From Blasia pusilla (Eukaryota; Marchantiophyta; Marchantiopsida; Blasiales), in assembly GCA_050084515.1 (NCBI GenBank), contig CM114271.1:12648001-12712000 (forward strand): DNA of 64,000 bases. The letters run 5' to 3'. The position numbers were made by a program, and so were the translations under genes. Positions 61,364 to 64,000 of this stretch are shown one piece after another. The notes under the pieces were generated by a model that saw only the letters and a list, made by a program, of their open reading frames with translations, had not been told where the DNA came from and ran no database searches. Positions within the stretch are counted from its first letter, which is position 1. Every line of letters begins with the position of its first letter.

Positions 61364-61739
61364 AGCCCTCCCTTTGGCACTCTCCACGAGGCCCATAGGA
61401 GGGGAATTCCTCAACTCACAGCCCGGGTCGAGGTCGGTCCTACGGAAAAGTCAGCTCCAGGGTGCTATTCAACAAGAGTTGGACGGCTACAGGGAGAATA
61501 TTGAAGAGTTTATAGGGTCTTTTGTAAATAAACTATCAAACAAATCCTCCGTGACCTTCCCATTTTTTACACAAAAAAGGACTTTTGCTATTGTACAACA
61601 AAAAAAATCACTGAGCAAACTCGAACCTAAAAATGACACTGACCTAAATATCGGAACTTGGGATCCGCGGTATTCGCCGATGGGGATGGATGCCTAATCC
61701 TTCGGGAACGCCCAAAAACTTCCATCGTGGAAGTGACAT

Positions 61740-64000
61740 AGGAACTCCGAGCGGGGGTCATGGCACTTTTCATAGCCAACGCGAAACGTTATATGCATCC
61801 TTGTAATGTCTTTCAGCCTAACGTTCATTACTTCTGTCCTACGGGCTAGTTCTACAACACAAGGTGGAGACGTATCTGCTTATATTCCTACCAATGTGAT
61901 TTCCATCACAGATGGAGTGCGACGTGACGTGTGTGGGATCGATGAATGCCGGCCTGCATCCTGAGGCCGCCTTGGAGCCCATCGCATAGACGTGGGCTGA
62001 TGGAGCCCTCACCCATTGCGTGGCCCACCATGGCTCGCATGAGCACTTACGGTCCTTATTTTTGTCCATTAGGACAAACATAAGTCTACGGACATGGACA
62101 TGTCCGCGGACGCAAACTTTGTTCGTGTGCAACCTTGCAACCGATCATCAAGGCTCAAGACCCTGGAGGTAGAATCCAACTATAAAAATTGTATGGAAGT
62201 CTACAAGCTTAGAGGACTTCTTTTTCGCTCTTCTTGAAATCTCAACATCAATCACTTTGAAAACTCATTAAGGCATCAAGCATATATTCTCAAGTCTCCA
62301 AAATCTCTAAGATGAGATCAATATACCCCTTCAAAATCCTCCTTGATCTCTCTTAATTTCAAAAACCTTCAATCAACAATCAAAGTTTTCCACAACACCC
62401 TTGCGCGTTTGACTTCACTTTCTGAGAGTTAAAGAAAGGATATGATAAGATTCAAATTCTGAAAGAAAACGCAACTTCCTATATTTCCAATGTTGTCTCA
62501 ATCTCTTTACGCTCACATATAGAGCTCTCTCAAAGCTCCAAAATTTCTTCTTCAACTTTGTGCAACAGAATTCTTATGCCCCATTTCACTTCACAACGTC
62601 TTTTGTGCTCTCTATTTTTTATCGTGATCTACAACCTAGTGTTTTGGAAGATTTTTTCTTCTTGGCTTTCCAATGTGCCTTTGATCTCCCCAAAAAATTT
62701 CCATTTGCTCCTCTAAAAGGTGTTTTACTCTCGCTGAACTTATCTTTTCAAATCTATTTTAAGGAGCTCTTGCCATTTGACTACTTTTGAATGGTAAAGA
62801 CTTTTAAAATCATCCTTGGTCAGTGTTAATACCTTGCCAATTTACTCAAGGTATTACGTTCTCTTTCTTTGAGATTTATTCTTGATCAAATCTTTACCAA
62901 GATTCTTCGGCGGTCGACAGGGTAACATCGACACTGTTATTTTTTGGACGGCTGCTATGATGATTAACCTCCACCTTTTATCTTCTTTCCTTTTAAACTT
63001 TAGAAATCTTGTTTCTACTCTACGGGAGTATAGCCTTCATACTTGTTATGGGCTTCAACATCTTCTACCTTAGGTTTCAAAGGTTAGAAATCTCAATTTA
63101 GATGATCAAATTTACTTGTGGATTTAATCTTTAAAACCCATGTAAATTTAGAATATAGCTACACATTTACAATGCTATGATAATTAGACCGTATTGTTTT
63201 CTGAAGAGCTCAGCTACTATTTCATAGGTATAATCACTTGGAGACATACAAGGGTTGATTATAATGGCATTTGTTACACCCTAGTGTATAACTTCCTAAG
63301 ATGCTTAGAATCCAATAGCACCTTAAATTCCGTGTCATATTATAATTAGTACGTGGGCCAACACATAAGATGTTCGCCCTTTCCCCTAGGGGAAAGGTAA
63401 TCACTCGTAAAGGGGGCCGAGAGAATTTTTTTTTGGGGTTAAAAAAGCATGGTAAAACGTATTTACGAGAGAGGAGGAAACTCCTAAAGAGAAAAGAAGA
63501 TGTTTCTTTCTAATTCTAAGACTAAAATGAACAGGCGGGCCCAACTACGGTGGCGGTCCCACCGTAAGGCGAACTACTCTCTTCGTGGACGGAGGCGCTT
63601 GTCACGTGTCGTAGGCGAATCGGCTGATCCGGTTCAGCCGTAATCCGTGGCGGGAAGTGGTGGGTCCGGTGGGGCCCTCAGGGAAAGAAGCGAGGGGTCG
63701 TTTCATTTCATTTGACGGGGACAGTGACTGGCTACCACCACCTGCAGCTGAGCACATTTGCCTTTCATAGCAAAGCATGGAATCCCCGCCTTTCGTGCCG
63801 TATCTATGTCCGTATCTGTGCCCATTTATGAGCCTCCCTGCTACGACTAGCCTTGTGGCTTTCTGCGATTCTTCAAGCCTTTGGTTTGTATTCCGTTCCG
63901 GTCGGGACCGCACTCGCTTCATCTCACTCTGGTGGTTCGTCTCTTCTAAAATAATGAACTCTGGTGGTTCGCCTTTCTGGCCTGCAACGCTCCGCCTCGT
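61740..64000. other. No recognisable gene
   Basis: 62,100-62,900 is rich in short pyrimidine runs and has a TATAAAAAT near 62,180, possibly an old LTR, but no ends were found. 63,530-64,000 is GC-richer with a 106-codon minus frame (63,602-63,922) of unknown nature; a gene may begin beyond the window edge. Confidence 0.45.
63378..63397. repeat. 20-bp perfect palindrome
   Basis: CCTTTCCCCTAGGGGAAAGG is a perfect palindrome without a loop. No associated element is recognised. Confidence 0.85.

Larger units (their letters stand above)
60095..61740. mobile_element. Mitochondrial-derived DNA insertion (NUMT), scrambled
   Basis: Four pieces with mitochondrial character lie close together: the first 20 bases of a small-subunit rRNA, the 3' half of a CAU tRNA on the minus strand, a group II intron domain V, and an rps2 fragment. 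Each is cut off abruptly, and their order is not that of a functional region. Such mosaics occur within plant mitochondrial genomes and in nuclear copies of them. Location among nuclear transposons favours a nuclear copy. The limits are estimates. Confidence 0.65.

Overview
This is a stretch of nuclear DNA from a land plant: a spliced host gene with plant-type small introns, nested LTR retrotransposons, a Helitron, a LINE and a scrambled piece of plant mitochondrial DNA, all set in AT-rich, mostly gene-free sequence. The exact lineage cannot be fixed from sequence alone. The retrotransposon types (one carries a cytosine methyltransferase) make a non-flowering plant more likely than a crop-type angiosperm, but that is inference.

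The one convincing host gene is NOP53 (Arabidopsis SMO4, human GLTSCR2), a ribosome biogenesis factor. It lies on the + strand from 44,586 to 53,685. Thirteen exons join in phase into a 440-residue protein. Its last intron (47,962-53,555) is swollen to 5.6 kb by an antisense LINE whose 3' end is present as three stacked partial copies.

Layout. 1-19,800: gene-poor sequence with a Helitron relic (8.2 kb, minus), two decayed copies of one unknown protein (11.4-11.8 and 14.6-15.3 kb, minus) and a fold-back repeat (13.7-14.05 kb). 19,806-23,458: a gag-only Ty3/gypsy element on +, with four short hairpins in its LTR. 23,870-24,479: a solo LTR. 24,56x-25,890 and 35,854-36,150: a decayed Ty1/copia element split in two by a 9,955-bp minus-strand Ty3/gypsy element (25,895-35,849, CATG target duplication). 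37.7-43.2 kb: a decayed Helitron with Rep, helicase and an intron-containing accessory region. 44.3-53.9 kb: NOP53 with its resident LINE. 54.9-55.3 kb: a second fold-back repeat. 55.7-58.7 kb: a dispersed repeat in two orientations and another LTR fragment. 60.1-61.7 kb: mitochondrial-derived DNA (5' end of the small rRNA, half of a CAU tRNA, a group II intron domain V, an rps2 fragment).

The most unusual item is the 9.96-kb gypsy element. Between its protease and reverse transcriptase it carries a C5-cytosine methyltransferase with motifs I, IV, VI, VIII and IX/X recognisable, and it has a PHD finger after its integrase. The copy is broken by stops, frameshifts and a 203-bp internal duplication, but the architecture is clear: gag, protease, methyltransferase, reverse transcriptase, RNase H, integrase, PHD. 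Such an element could both write and read chromatin marks on its own DNA.
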